IMG/VR virus record: IMGVR_UViG_3300031696_000001
Coordinates: 1-62,169 of that record
Reading direction: 5' to 3' (one strand)
DNA length: 62,169 nt
DNA from: a virus
The notes beneath the pieces were generated by a model. It did no database searches, was not told where the DNA came from, and saw nothing but the letters and a program-made list of their open reading frames with translations. Both the position numbers and the translations under genes were made by a program. Within the stretch, counting starts at the first letter, position 1; every line of letters starts with the position of its first letter. Shown here piece by piece: positions 1 to 7,968 of the stretch.

Positions 1-86
1 ATATAAATTCGTTTATAGATTCTTCTTAGCCTACCTCCTGACGCTCCGTTGTTCCAATTTTTAAAATTTAATGTAATTGTTTTCAT
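1..86 (-). CDS. partial small ORF running off the left edge
   Basis: An ATG at 86 on the minus strand opens a frame that stays open for 28 codons to base 1. It begins MKTITLNFKNWNNGASGG and then becomes strongly basic (RLRRIYKRIY). It follows the same direction as the upstream early genes. If the molecule is circular, the frame continues in phase from base 62169 for ten more codons and stops at TGA (62138-62136), giving a basic protein of about 39 residues. No family is recognised. It could be chance, because the stretch is short. Confidence 0.35.
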   Translation of the reverse strand, partial: MKTITLNFKNWNNGASGGRLRRIYKRIY

Positions 87-254
87 AATTCTATTTCGCC
101 TATAATTAGTGAGAGGGACTTTACTCTTAGTTAATTGTATTGGGGAGGTAACCACACCCCCCCTCTACTACTCAGGGCTGAAAAATTAAATGCTTTTAGG
201 TCTTACCCTTTATTTATTATTAATTATTTCCTGAGTGTTAATTTAAAGTTATGT

Positions 255-461
255 TTATGCTCTTGGCCCTGTGTCTGGTGATAATCCACCTGTTCGTGTT
301 TTACCTCCATACTGATCAGATTTTTCATTGACTTGTATTTTTACCCACACTTCTGCAAAGCGTATCAATTGTTCTTCAGTATACTCTTGCTTTCCTCCTG
401 GATCAAATATTGTATCCCATTCATTTAATTCATCAGAGTGTAAAAATTCTTTTGCTTTCAT
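255..461 (-). CDS. small hypothetical protein (68 aa)
   Basis: A 68-residue protein beginning MKAKEFLHSDELNEWDTIFD. The first two thirds are acidic and look helical; the tail is Gly/Thr/Pro-rich and probably disordered. Six bases separate it from the upstream 127-residue gene, so it belongs to the leftward early operon. No family is recognised. About 170 bases without a convincing gene follow it before the partial ORF at 86. Confidence 0.6.
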   Translation of the reverse strand: MKAKEFLHSDELNEWDTIFDPGGKQEYTEEQLIRFAEVWVKIQVNEKSDQYGGKTRTGGLSPDTGPRA

Positions 462-467
462 AACTTA

Positions 468-851
468 TTATATTTCGTGTTCTTTTTTTATGTGTTCGCT
501 TGCTGGTCTGTTTCTATTATACTGGTCTACATTAAAGTTCTTGTCGTAGTTTCTCCTTTCTGCATCTAACTTATAATATAAGAATGCTTGGAAACCGTTA
601 AGGTGTGAGTCAGTAGGAAAGAAATATTTCCATCCCTTAGACATTCCTTTAGTTATATAATAACAAAAAGCAACCCCTATCTTTCCACTGCTCTTTTTAA
701 AATTAATCACAGCAGTATGATCTGAAGTTGGTATAACCTCATCCACTAAAAATGATTCGTTATTTCCATTTCCTTTTCTATTCTTGTGAGAGAATCTCTC
801 CGCTATTACTTTAGCGAATGTATGTAATTCTTTTGCTATTACTTTTTGCAT
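468..851 (-). CDS. hypothetical early protein (127 aa)
   Basis: A 127-residue protein rich in aromatic and basic residues. The central part (KGWKYFFPTDSHLNGFQAFL) has the look of a conserved phage early protein, but I cannot assign a domain. The C-terminal 30 residues are Asn/Arg-rich and probably disordered. It lies 21 bases downstream of the 83-residue acidic protein, and the genes share one transcript direction. Function unknown. Confidence 0.7.
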   Translation of the reverse strand: MQKVIAKELHTFAKVIAERFSHKNRKGNGNNESFLVDEVIPTSDHTAVINFKKSSGKIGVAFCYYITKGMSKGWKYFFPTDSHLNGFQAFLYYKLDAERRNYDKNFNVDQYNRNRPASEHIKKEHEI

Positions 852-872
852 GGCCAGATAACTACTATGTTA

Positions 873-1124
873 TTATTCATATCGTTTTATAAAAATAGGA
901 GTTTTTTCTCCTACGTAAGATCCTACAGTATTGTAGTAAAAATGTTCAAGAGCATCTTCTTCTTCTATTCCGTCTTCTTCTACTAAACTTTTAATACATA
1001 AATCCATATCATATACAGCTACAGGATTTGATCCTTCTGTTATTCCTATTAAAGCTGACTCGTATCCATCAGCAAGAAGACATTCGTTATCACTCAATTG
1101 TTGCATTAATTCTTCATCTATCAT
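873..1124 (-). CDS. conserved small acidic phage protein (83 aa)
   Basis: An 83-residue acidic protein containing NECLLADGYESALIGI, PVAVYDMDLCI and HFYYNTVGSYVGEKTPIF. This pattern is typical of a small protein found widely in phages of marine and environmental bacteria, with no known function. Its start overlaps the stop of the HNH-like gene by ATGA (1121-1124), which implies translational coupling. The family resemblance is from memory of the pattern and was not searched. Confidence 0.75.
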   Translation of the reverse strand: MIDEELMQQLSDNECLLADGYESALIGITEGSNPVAVYDMDLCIKSLVEEDGIEEEDALEHFYYNTVGSYVGEKTPIFIKRYE

Positions 1125-1465
1125 TTAATTCTTCTTTTATCTGTTACTATTCTATGGCAGTTAGCACACCTGACCTCACACTTGTCCATCTCTTTTGATA
1201 TTGCATTAATACAATAAGCTTTGTTTGACATATCAGAAATTGCCAGAATCTTATCTCCTTTAACGTGATCAAAATCTAATACTAAAGGGTTATTCTCTCC
1301 ACAATCTATACACTCTGATATTTCTTTTATAGACATTACAAACTCTCTATTTCTTAATCTCTGTATTTTGTTTCTTTTAAATGAACGGGCCTTAATTTCT
1401 TCTTTATTTTTTAAATAATGACGTCTTACTGCTGCTTTCTGATCTTTAGGATCTTTATAAGGCAT
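1121..1465 (-). CDS. HNH-like endonuclease
   Basis: A 114-residue basic protein. The N-terminal half is a Lys/Arg-rich helix. The second half carries paired CxxC-type sites: CIDCGENNP, then LDFDHVKGDK, then CEVRCANCHRIVT near the C-terminus. This is the spacing of small zinc-binding HNH proteins, in which the DH and the final CxxCH supply catalytic and zinc ligands. Such proteins nick or cut DNA, for packaging or homing, but a purely structural zinc role is possible. It overlaps the next gene by ATGA. Confidence 0.75.
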   Translation of the reverse strand: MPYKDPKDQKAAVRRHYLKNKEEIKARSFKRNKIQRLRNREFVMSIKEISECIDCGENNPLVLDFDHVKGDKILAISDMSNKAYCINAISKEMDKCEVRCANCHRIVTDKRRIK

Positions 1466-1473
1466 TTTTAATT

Positions 1474-1665
1474 TTACAGTTCATCCTCCATAGACTCAAT
1501 TATATCTTGCAATACTTTTATTAATTCTATACACCTGTCTTGTGCTTGATCATAATCTCTTTTCATCATATCCTCCTTCATATCATAGCCAAATCTATGT
1601 ATATTATCACAGGTAAATTCTATATGGGCTATCATCTTTGAATCTTTAGGAGATACTTTGGCCAT
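1474..1665 (-). CDS. hypothetical helical protein (63 aa)
   Basis: A 63-residue protein with a long predicted helix (KEDMMKRDYDQAQDRCIELIK) and an acidic end. No family is recognised. It is eight bases upstream of the HNH-like gene. About 80 AT-rich bases without a gene lie between it and the next gene upstream. Confidence 0.55.
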   Translation of the reverse strand: MAKVSPKDSKMIAHIEFTCDNIHRFGYDMKEDMMKRDYDQAQDRCIELIKVLQDIIESMEDEL

Positions 1666-1748
1666 TTGTCTTATTTAACTATTTTTGAACATTAATTATG
1701 GACAAATTTAACAATTTATTTTTCTTTACCAACTATTTTAGATCTTTT

Positions 1749-1949
1749 TTAATTTAATTTTTTAAACTTCTCCTTAAATATCTTATCTATAGTTTCTTTA
1801 GATACATTAAAAAACCTTTCTACTTCAGTAACATTATTAGCTACCGAAAAAGATTTTAATATTTTATCTTTCTTTTCTTGGGTTAGACTGAGAAATGTTT
1901 TATTTTTCTTTGGTCCTCCACGTTTTATTTTAAGGCTTGGATGTGTCAT
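1749..1949 (-). CDS. small helix-turn-helix-like protein (66 aa)
   Basis: A 66-residue basic protein. Residues about 33-60 (FSVANNVTEVERFFNVSKETID) look like a helix-turn-helix, with a conserved-looking turn before NVSKETI. The N-terminus is Lys/Gly-rich. It could be a small transcriptional regulator or a recruitment factor in the early operon. Its start overlaps the end of the upstream acidic gene by four bases (1946-1949). Confidence 0.6.
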   Translation of the reverse strand: MTHPSLKIKRGGPKKNKTFLSLTQEKKDKILKSFSVANNVTEVERFFNVSKETIDKIFKEKFKKLN

Positions 1950-2263
1950 TTTATACTTAATTTTAAATTTAGTAGATCTAAATACTCATCCATAGATATA
2001 AGCTGTACATCTGCTAAAATAATATACTTTGAATCATCCTTTATTACTTCTAATGCAAAAGTAATTGGTTCTTCATCATCATCCACAATTACACCTCCTA
2101 AAACTGTAGATATTAATTTATTTGTAGGAACTGAATCTACATTTTGCTCAATAAACTTTGCAATTTTTATTCCAGTCCTAATATCCATGTCAGAAATACT
2201 TTCCATAAAGTCTTCTGCTACATCATAGCCCGCCTCCCTTATATACTTCTGTTCTGCACCCAT
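1946..2263 (-). CDS. hypothetical acidic protein (105 aa)
   Basis: A 105-residue acidic protein with hydrophobic strands (KYIILADVQLIS). No family is recognised. The first ATG used here overlaps the VRR-NUC gene by 41 bases; a later ATG at residue 20 (about 2206) would remove that overlap, so the start is uncertain. Its end overlaps the next gene by four bases. Confidence 0.6.
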   Translation of the reverse strand: MGAEQKYIREAGYDVAEDFMESISDMDIRTGIKIAKFIEQNVDSVPTNKLISTVLGGVIVDDDEEPITFALEVIKDDSKYIILADVQLISMDEYLDLLNLKLSIK

Positions 2264-2471
2264 GTTTTTCTAATTCTTTTAATCTATACTCTTGTAATTT
2301 TGACAGTTTACCTGTTGGTCTTTTTACTTCTGAAAATAATACATCACAATTAGGAGGAATTGCAAGGAGATCGGGGATTCCATTCTTATTAGTCTTTATT
2401 AGCTTAAGAACATAGTATCCTTCCGACTCCAGTTGCTTAATCCTCTTTGCTTGTATTTGTTGTTCGGTCAT
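2223..2471 (-). CDS. VRR-NUC domain nuclease
   Basis: An 82-residue protein that fits the small phage VRR-NUC nucleases almost end to end. The PD-(D/E)xK core is visible as GIPDLLAI (metal-binding Asp), SEVKRPTGKLSKLQ (E-x-K catalytic pair, then the conserved Gln) and the closing basic strand RTEVYKGGG. Family members cut Holliday junctions or flaps and are often encoded next to phage helicases, as here (SNF2-like gene 0.2 kb upstream). Its start overlaps the stop of the 57-residue gene by ATGA. Confidence 0.88.
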   Translation of the reverse strand: MTEQQIQAKRIKQLESEGYYVLKLIKTNKNGIPDLLAIPPNCDVLFSEVKRPTGKLSKLQEYRLKELEKHGCRTEVYKGGGL

Positions 2472-2641
2472 TTCTTATGTGAACTCTCTGTTTGTCCGCA
2501 GTTAATACACCACCTCTCTTCATCTCCCATAAAATCATCATAAGTGTAAAACATATCGCATTTTTTTGGTTTGGTTAATACTTTAATAGTACCAACACTA
2601 CCTCCTTCTCCTTGTTCTTCTTTTTTTATTCCTTTTTTCAT
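2468..2641 (-). CDS. small zinc-finger-like protein (57 aa)
   Basis: A short frame beginning MKKGIKKEEQGEGG and ending RWCINCGQTESSHKK. The CxxC near the C-terminus plus a downstream His and an earlier Cys suggest a single metal site. It fills the space between the helicase and VRR-NUC genes, starts nine bases after the helicase stop, and ends in an ATGA overlap with VRR-NUC. That tight packing is the main support that it is real. Confidence 0.65.
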   Translation of the reverse strand: MKKGIKKEEQGEGGSVGTIKVLTKPKKCDMFYTYDDFMGDEERWCINCGQTESSHKK

Positions 2642-2650
2642 AATTATTAT

Positions 2651-3883
2651 TTACAAATTTATAAATTTTCTTCTAAAGTGTGTAAGGGTGTAGTCTTTCT
2701 TTTTTATTACAGCCTTGTATATATCACTCTCTATACCTCCTTTACTAAATATCCAATAGATATCATTCTTAAGTCTATCCTTAGTTGTCATCCGATCTCT
2801 ACTCTGCCAATATGATGTAGCACTAAAGTCAATATTGTAATATACTAAGGCATTAGCCTTTCGTAAACTAATACCTTCTCTTCCACTTACAATTTGAAGT
2901 GCTATATTTTTATCAGTGGTATTAAAACAATCTAACTCCGTACATATGTCATCTCCAAAAACTTCTTTAATAGCATTTAACTCTTCTTTAAATTTATAAA
3001 ATATACCTATTTTAAATCCTCTAAATGTTTTCTTTATAAACTCAGCTTTACTTAAATCAATTACCATAGAATTACCACTCTCAAACTTAATGGTTCCGCT
3101 ACATAGCTGATGTACCTTAGTCATTAGTTTAACTGACGTGTCAGCCAATATTACCTCAGAATCACCCTCTACTACTAAATCTCTTTTTAGTTTGCTTATA
3201 AGCTTTGTGGTGGATGATTTCATCTCAACCTCTAATACATGCTCATTGGTTTGTACAACAAACCCAGCGTCCTTCTGACTAAAGTTTATAGTATAAGGAG
3301 ACATAGCCTCAATAATTTTTTTACTTCCTTTTGAATAGTCATTGATATATAGACCTCCTATCTTTTTTTGAGTAACCTTTACATAGTCCTTAGCAAATTG
3401 ATAGAAATTTTTATAATGTGCAAAAGGATTATTGGGTATAAAAGAAATTTGATTATACATCTGAGAATAAGACTCTGGTGTTGGAGTCCCACTAAGTAAT
3501 ATTACATAAGGATTAGACCTAAATATAATGTTCTTTACTTTTTTAGTTCTACCACTTGGTTTTGGAAATGCTCCCATACCATGGGCCTCATCACAGATAA
3601 CTACATCCCATCCAGTCTGTCTAATTTTATGTAGAGACTCATAGTTTATAACCTCTAACTCAAACTGAGGCATTAGTAATTCAAAGTCATTAACAATACT
3701 TGATATTGCTTTCTTCTTTGTAATAAATAAAACTTTCTTAGCATCAATAAGATCACAAATTCCTAAACTTGTTAAAGTCTTTCCAGTCCTAACCTCCATA
3801 GCTAAGTAAAGAAATCTATGTTGTTTTATTATACCCACACCATCTGATATAATATGATTTTGGTACTCTCTAAACTCTATCAT
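2651..3883 (-). CDS. SNF2-like superfamily 2 DNA helicase/translocase
   Basis: A 410-residue ATPase. Motif I is RTGKT (residues 32-36), motif II is DEAH (98-101), motif III is SGTP (131-134), and a motif VI-like QSRDRMTTK lies near residue 370. Before motif I stands the Q-like start EFREYQNHII. The DEAH box and compact size match phage SNF2-type helicases that travel with primase-helicase and VRR-NUC genes. The role is probably branch processing or replication-fork remodelling. It overlaps the upstream primase-helicase by 14 bases, so the two are probably translated together. Confidence 0.9.
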   Translation of the reverse strand: MIEFREYQNHIISDGVGIIKQHRFLYLAMEVRTGKTLTSLGICDLIDAKKVLFITKKKAISSIVNDFELLMPQFELEVINYESLHKIRQTGWDVVICDEAHGMGAFPKPSGRTKKVKNIIFRSNPYVILLSGTPTPESYSQMYNQISFIPNNPFAHYKNFYQFAKDYVKVTQKKIGGLYINDYSKGSKKIIEAMSPYTINFSQKDAGFVVQTNEHVLEVEMKSSTTKLISKLKRDLVVEGDSEVILADTSVKLMTKVHQLCSGTIKFESGNSMVIDLSKAEFIKKTFRGFKIGIFYKFKEELNAIKEVFGDDICTELDCFNTTDKNIALQIVSGREGISLRKANALVYYNIDFSATSYWQSRDRMTTKDRLKNDIYWIFSKGGIESDIYKAVIKKKDYTLTHFRRKFINL

Positions 3884-6281
3884 TTGTATATTCTTGATGT
3901 TTTGATTTACTTATATAACTAATCCATTTACCTAACATATCTTTTCCTTGTAAAGGATTACAATCAAACTTATAATTTCCATAAGATATGAGCCATTTAC
4001 CAAACTTTATTCGGCTCACAGTCATTTTTGCTTTTGGACCATAGTCAGGATACTCATTAATAAAATCTAAATATAAATCATTTTGATAAATTCTTGTATC
4101 TAAACATAGCTTAGGGTTATCTATCCCATCAATTATTCCGCACCACTCAATAAATTCGTGAGATGTATCGGCAGATAGTACACGAGTCTTAAGATTTACA
4201 AATTCACTTTTTAACAAACCTTTTTCTAAATATAATTGTAAACACGTGATCATATAATTATCAAACTGACACCAATCATTATCATTCCATTCTCCAAACA
4301 TTAACTTACCGAACTCTACCAATGGAGTAAACTCTTTAGTATAAAATTGACTAAGTTCTAACTCCCACTTTCTACGAGCAAAAGAATTACCCTTTCCTTT
4401 TATAGCATAGTTAGTAGTGATAGCCACCTTTGGAGATTTACTAAATGGTATCTTAATAGAATCTTTATTTTTCTTTTCTAAAGTTAATCCTTCCGTAACC
4501 ACACTAAACAATCTCTCAAAGTCAAAGTGTTTTTTTACATCATCAAAACATAATATTTGAGTGTCAGCGGAAACTAATTGATAGGCAAATGATTTATCAA
4601 AGTTAAATGACTTACCATCTATCACTACTAACTTTTTCATTTGTGCTAACCCATTCATAAATAATCCCTTCCCTGTTCCTCCTTCAGGATTGTCAGATAT
4701 AACCTCATCATTTAGTATTGTAGCTGGACAATAGGATAAGTTTTTCCATCCATGTAATAAGTATCCAGTAGTAGATTCCATAGATAATGTTCTTTTAGCA
4801 TCCCCTCCCGATATATTATATATAAAGGTTTTAAAATCACAATCAGTAACATCACATACATCAAATACTCTATCAATAACATGATCCTTCCAAACATAAC
4901 CTCCTAAATCTAAATAATCAATAGGAATAATTTCATTTTTAGTTATCTTAACTGCACAATTAATGTAGTAAAGATATGCTGTGTTTTTAGTGTCAGCTAC
5001 AAAGTATACATTTATAGATCCAAGTAGAGTTAGAAATTCTTCTCTAAAATATTTTACACTTTCAGCAAAATAATTATATATACTCTTATCATCTATGTCT
5101 AAAAGAAAAGTTAATACAAAATCTTTTATTTCTTTTTCAGATGTATGGTCAATTAAATTGTTAGTTACCTTTACAAAAACATAACTTTTACTTCCCTCGG
5201 GACTAAACTTATAAAATCCATTATCTTCTAAGAATTGTTTAAAAGATATATGTATAATTTTTACAACTCCCTTCTCACTTTTTGTCCAAAACTTTTGTTC
5301 GTCTTGTTCTTCCTCTAACCTTTTTACTACATTATCTAAAACCTGATCCTCAACATCTAAGTTCTCTGCAATCTCAGATTTAATTTCAGAGGCAGTAGCC
5401 CCCTTTCTTAATTTTCTTTTAACATTATTTACCTTTTCCTCATCCTCATAATATTTAGTTCCAAAGTTTTGTACTTGCTTATATGCTGAATTAATAGTTC
5501 TTATTATTTCATTTTTTGGAAAATCTTTGCTTACAAAATTACCCATAACATACTCTGCTAAAGTTTTATTAATTCCAAAGTCATTAAACGCTGATGCCAA
5601 TATAAATACATTTTGATTTCTCTCTCCACTATTCAAACCATACTTTCTTTCCCACCACTTTAAAAGAATTTCTATAATCTTATTCTCATTAGTTATTGGT
5701 ATAGTCTGTACATCTTTATGCTTAACAACCTCTTGATACTCTTGCTCTATAACTTGATTAAAAATACTTGACTGCTCATTAATATATATTAACGGATCAT
5801 AGGATTCATAACATACTCTTGATACATTCTTACAAGATATATCAAAGTATTCACTATCATAATGATATTGTAAAGAATTAAAAAATTGTTTATGTGTTTC
5901 TTCTTCTGCTGGTATCTTAACTAATACCTTTAATCCTAAACCACTTGGTGATATAAAAACAGAAAATGTATATCTGTCTTTAGTTAGGGTTTCTTTTTTT
6001 TCCAACATATCTTTCTCTGAGGGAAAGTTATCAAAGTCTAAACACATAATTCCACTATGCTCAACTAAAGAAGAATCATTTCTTTTAGTAAATTTACCAC
6101 TAAAACATATAGCTGGTAATGATTGCTTTAATTTATTTCTTATTTCTTTATCCTTTTCTCCTCTTATTGACTTTACTATGTCTTGGGATGATCCTACTTG
6201 AATCCTTTCTAATATTCTTGATACGTCTCTATAGAAAGGTTGAGCAGTATCTTTAATATCTTTAAATATTGTTATTTCCAT
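3870..6281 (-). CDS. primase-helicase (VirE-N/BT4734-like plus SF3 helicase)
   Basis: An 803-residue replication protein. The N-terminal part (to about residue 175) matches the VirE-N/BT4734-type domain common in Bacteroidota primases, with SGIMCLDFDNFPS (77-89) and FVFISPSGLGLK-type strands. A helical linker follows. The C-terminal part is an SF3/D5-type helicase: Walker A GGTGKG (534-539), Walker B ILCFDDV (576-582), a sensor ITTNY (621-625) and Arg residues at RRKWELE (636 on). It would unwind and prime phage DNA for a host polymerase, since none is encoded here. No clear TAnnTTTG box was found in its 240-base leader. Confidence 0.9.
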   Translation of the reverse strand: MEITIFKDIKDTAQPFYRDVSRILERIQVGSSQDIVKSIRGEKDKEIRNKLKQSLPAICFSGKFTKRNDSSLVEHSGIMCLDFDNFPSEKDMLEKKETLTKDRYTFSVFISPSGLGLKVLVKIPAEEETHKQFFNSLQYHYDSEYFDISCKNVSRVCYESYDPLIYINEQSSIFNQVIEQEYQEVVKHKDVQTIPITNENKIIEILLKWWERKYGLNSGERNQNVFILASAFNDFGINKTLAEYVMGNFVSKDFPKNEIIRTINSAYKQVQNFGTKYYEDEEKVNNVKRKLRKGATASEIKSEIAENLDVEDQVLDNVVKRLEEEQDEQKFWTKSEKGVVKIIHISFKQFLEDNGFYKFSPEGSKSYVFVKVTNNLIDHTSEKEIKDFVLTFLLDIDDKSIYNYFAESVKYFREEFLTLLGSINVYFVADTKNTAYLYYINCAVKITKNEIIPIDYLDLGGYVWKDHVIDRVFDVCDVTDCDFKTFIYNISGGDAKRTLSMESTTGYLLHGWKNLSYCPATILNDEVISDNPEGGTGKGLFMNGLAQMKKLVVIDGKSFNFDKSFAYQLVSADTQILCFDDVKKHFDFERLFSVVTEGLTLEKKNKDSIKIPFSKSPKVAITTNYAIKGKGNSFARRKWELELSQFYTKEFTPLVEFGKLMFGEWNDNDWCQFDNYMITCLQLYLEKGLLKSEFVNLKTRVLSADTSHEFIEWCGIIDGIDNPKLCLDTRIYQNDLYLDFINEYPDYGPKAKMTVSRIKFGKWLISYGNYKFDCNPLQGKDMLGKWISYISKSKHQEYTNDRV

Positions 6282-6485
6282 TTTATTTGATTTATTATTT
6301 ATTATGTTAACTTTATGTTAACTTTTTTTTACTAACTACTACTTATATATTCTTTATTTATGACTATATGATAAGAAATATATATATATATATATAAAAG
6401 AAGTAAGTTTAGGTTTAGGCTTTATATAGAGAGTATATAAATTACAAGTAAAATCGTCATCTCATCATTTTTAAGAGGAAAGAAA
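6282..6485. other. AT-rich spacer upstream of the primase-helicase, with GTTAAC repeats
   Basis: No gene was found. The spacer holds a tandem repeat of ttaactttatg/ttaactttt (6306-6327), an alternating TA run (6379-6398), and short repeats of the type aggtttaggc. It sits between the terminator of the SSB-like gene and the start of the primase-helicase. It could hold that gene's promoter or a replication origin; neither is proven. Confidence 0.4.
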
Positions 6486-6502
6486 AGGGGCATGAAGCCC
6501 CT
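6479..6502 (-). terminator. intrinsic terminator after the SSB-like gene
   Basis: Read leftward, AGGGGC - TTCAT - GCCCCT forms a perfect 6-bp GC-rich stem (arms 6502-6497 and 6491-6486), followed by TTTCTTT. It lies 24 bases after the stop of the 84-residue gene and would end the recombination-gene transcript ahead of the primase-helicase leader. Confidence 0.8.
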
Positions 6503-6525
6503 AATCTATTCTCTTGGGTTGAAAT

Positions 6526-6780
6526 TTAGAAAGGTAAATCTTCCTCAACTGCTGGTGCAGTTTCTTTCTTTGGCTCTGGTTTCCATGTGTCAACCGCTAC
6601 ATAATGAGTATTTCCGTACTCATCTACCGCCTTTTTTTCTTGTACAAGTAGTTTGATGTACTTCTTTCCGTTGTACTCAAACATGTGTTCTTGAGGTAAG
6701 TCTGTTAAACATACGCTACAAGCAACTTGGTTTCCATCAAATTTTGATGTTCCGTTTCCTACATAGATCTTTTCTGACAT
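6526..6780 (-). CDS. small ssDNA-binding-like protein with SSB acidic tip (84 aa)
   Basis: An 84-residue protein starting MSEKIYVGNGTSKFDGN, with a compact beta-rich body (YNGKKYIKLLVQEKKAVDEY, THYVAVDTWKP), a Pro/Glu linker and the C-terminus EEDLPF. That ending is the classic acidic tip by which bacterial SSB recruits partner proteins. The body is much shorter than a standard OB-fold SSB (about 110 residues for the fold), so it may be a minimal SSB or a protein that mimics the SSB tip. It is the last gene of the exonuclease/annealing set and is followed by a terminator. Confidence 0.75.
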   Translation of the reverse strand: MSEKIYVGNGTSKFDGNQVACSVCLTDLPQEHMFEYNGKKYIKLLVQEKKAVDEYGNTHYVAVDTWKPEPKKETAPAVEEDLPF

Positions 6781-6783
6781 GAT

Positions 6784-6948
6784 TTAATTTTTATAAATTA
6801 TTTTTTCCAACTGATTCATTGTAGCCTCCATGAGATTATCTCTTTCGGCTTGAGTATATAGATTGGTTGGAATTTCAATCCATACACTTTTTTTTGTTAC
6901 ATTAAAGTACTTCTTTAATGATATAATTTTCAATATCTTCTTTAGCAT
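6784..6948 (-). CDS. small hypothetical protein overlapping the exonuclease gene (54 aa)
   Basis: A 54-residue frame beginning MLKKILKIISLKKYFN and ending QLEKIIYKN. It starts inside the 3' end of the RecE-like gene (47-base overlap) and stops three bases before the SSB-like gene, filling an otherwise empty gap. The N-terminus is a basic amphipathic helix; the rest contains SVWIEIPTNLYTQAERDN. No family is recognised. A later non-ATG start is possible. Confidence 0.5.
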   Translation of the reverse strand: MLKKILKIISLKKYFNVTKKSVWIEIPTNLYTQAERDNLMEATMNQLEKIIYKN

Positions 6949-7639
6949 TTTTTCCATAAAATTTATTATACACTTCTATTGCTCTTTCTACTTTTTCCTT
7001 ACCATTCATTAGAAATGTTTGTGATGGATGGTATATGCCTAACTCAAATGTAGTCTTATCAACTACATAGAATACCATAGGCTTATCAAAGAATTGTTGG
7101 TATAGGTATGCTTGACTATCATAGTTATATTTCCTCGCACTATACTTAAAGTCCTTTATGTTTCCAGTAGTTTTAAGGTCAATTAACATATCTTTTCCTA
7201 CAATATCTGCTTTACCCTTCCACATCATACCCATAACCTCTTGTACTGCGGGTACTTCAAACTCATTAGCATCATCATAGATATCCTCAAAGAACTCTAA
7301 GTTATATTTCATTACAAGTACTGCACTATCTATTTTAGCTTTTTCTTTATCTAACATCATTAAAGTCCTACCATAACCAAGTATTTCTTCCTTGTACTTT
7401 TTAGAATTTCTACTTGTTACATCTATGCTTGTAAACTCTTCTGACACTAACTTCTCAGGCTCTAACATTGCAGTATGAAAATACCTACCGAGTAGCATTG
7501 GCATTGTAAAGTCTTTAGGCTTTCTAAATTCTTTAGGGTTATTAAGTAGGGTTATAATATCTGAATTAGATAAGTATTGTTTACCAAACTCCCCATAGTA
7601 ATGGTCATCATCTTTTAATTTTTCTAATATATCTTTCAT
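6902..7639 (-). CDS. RecE/lambda-exonuclease-like PD-(D/E)xK exonuclease
   Basis: A 245-residue nuclease of the exodeoxyribonuclease VIII-like type. Visible motifs are LGRYFHTAMLEP (50-61, conserved His), WKGKADIVG (140-148, metal Asp 145), MLIDLKTT (151-158, D154-x-K156 catalytic pair) and DSQAYLYQQF (174-183, conserved Gln). Such enzymes digest 5' strands and hand the 3' tail to an annealing protein. That partner is encoded about 330 bases upstream (7968-8573), which supports the call. It overlaps the preceding gene by ATGA. Confidence 0.9.
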   Translation of the reverse strand: MKDILEKLKDDDHYYGEFGKQYLSNSDIITLLNNPKEFRKPKDFTMPMLLGRYFHTAMLEPEKLVSEEFTSIDVTSRNSKKYKEEILGYGRTLMMLDKEKAKIDSAVLVMKYNLEFFEDIYDDANEFEVPAVQEVMGMMWKGKADIVGKDMLIDLKTTGNIKDFKYSARKYNYDSQAYLYQQFFDKPMVFYVVDKTTFELGIYHPSQTFLMNGKEKVERAIEVYNKFYGKNAKEDIENYIIKEVL

Positions 7640-7968
7640 AATTCTTTAAATAATTTTTCACCTTCAGTTCTTAATAATTCTAACTCATTTTCTTTATCTT
7701 GATCAAGTTTTTCAACCTTACTGAAATACCACTTAGCAAAGTTATCACACGCTGGTGGATCAGTAGATGCTACAACAGATATATTAATAGAATTATAATA
7801 TACATTAACAAGGAGTTGATTCTTATCTTTATTTTCTCCTATATTTTTATAATAATCTATTGTAACTGAAAACCCCTCTTCACTTATTATAGAAGAATCA
7901 TCATAATCTATCCAAGTTAATTTATCTAACTTAGTATTTATAAGTTCTTTAAGGTCTTTAAACTCCAT
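7636..7968 (-). CDS. hypothetical protein in the recombination operon (110 aa)
   Basis: A 110-residue acidic protein of unknown family. It sits between the annealing protein (one shared base at 7968) and the exonuclease (ATGA overlap at 7636-7639), so its product is made together with both. The beta-rich middle (QLLVNVYYNSINISVVA) and helical C-terminus (EKLDQDKENELELLRTEGE) suggest a small folded accessory protein. Confidence 0.7.
   Translation of the reverse strand: MEFKDLKELINTKLDKLTWIDYDDSSIISEEGFSVTIDYYKNIGENKDKNQLLVNVYYNSINISVVASTDPPACDNFAKWYFSKVEKLDQDKENELELLRTEGEKLFKEL

Noticed and set aside
6379-6398. CRISPR or microsatellite interpretation of the TA run
   Set aside because: It is a simple alternating AT stretch without spacers; similar runs occur at 15190.
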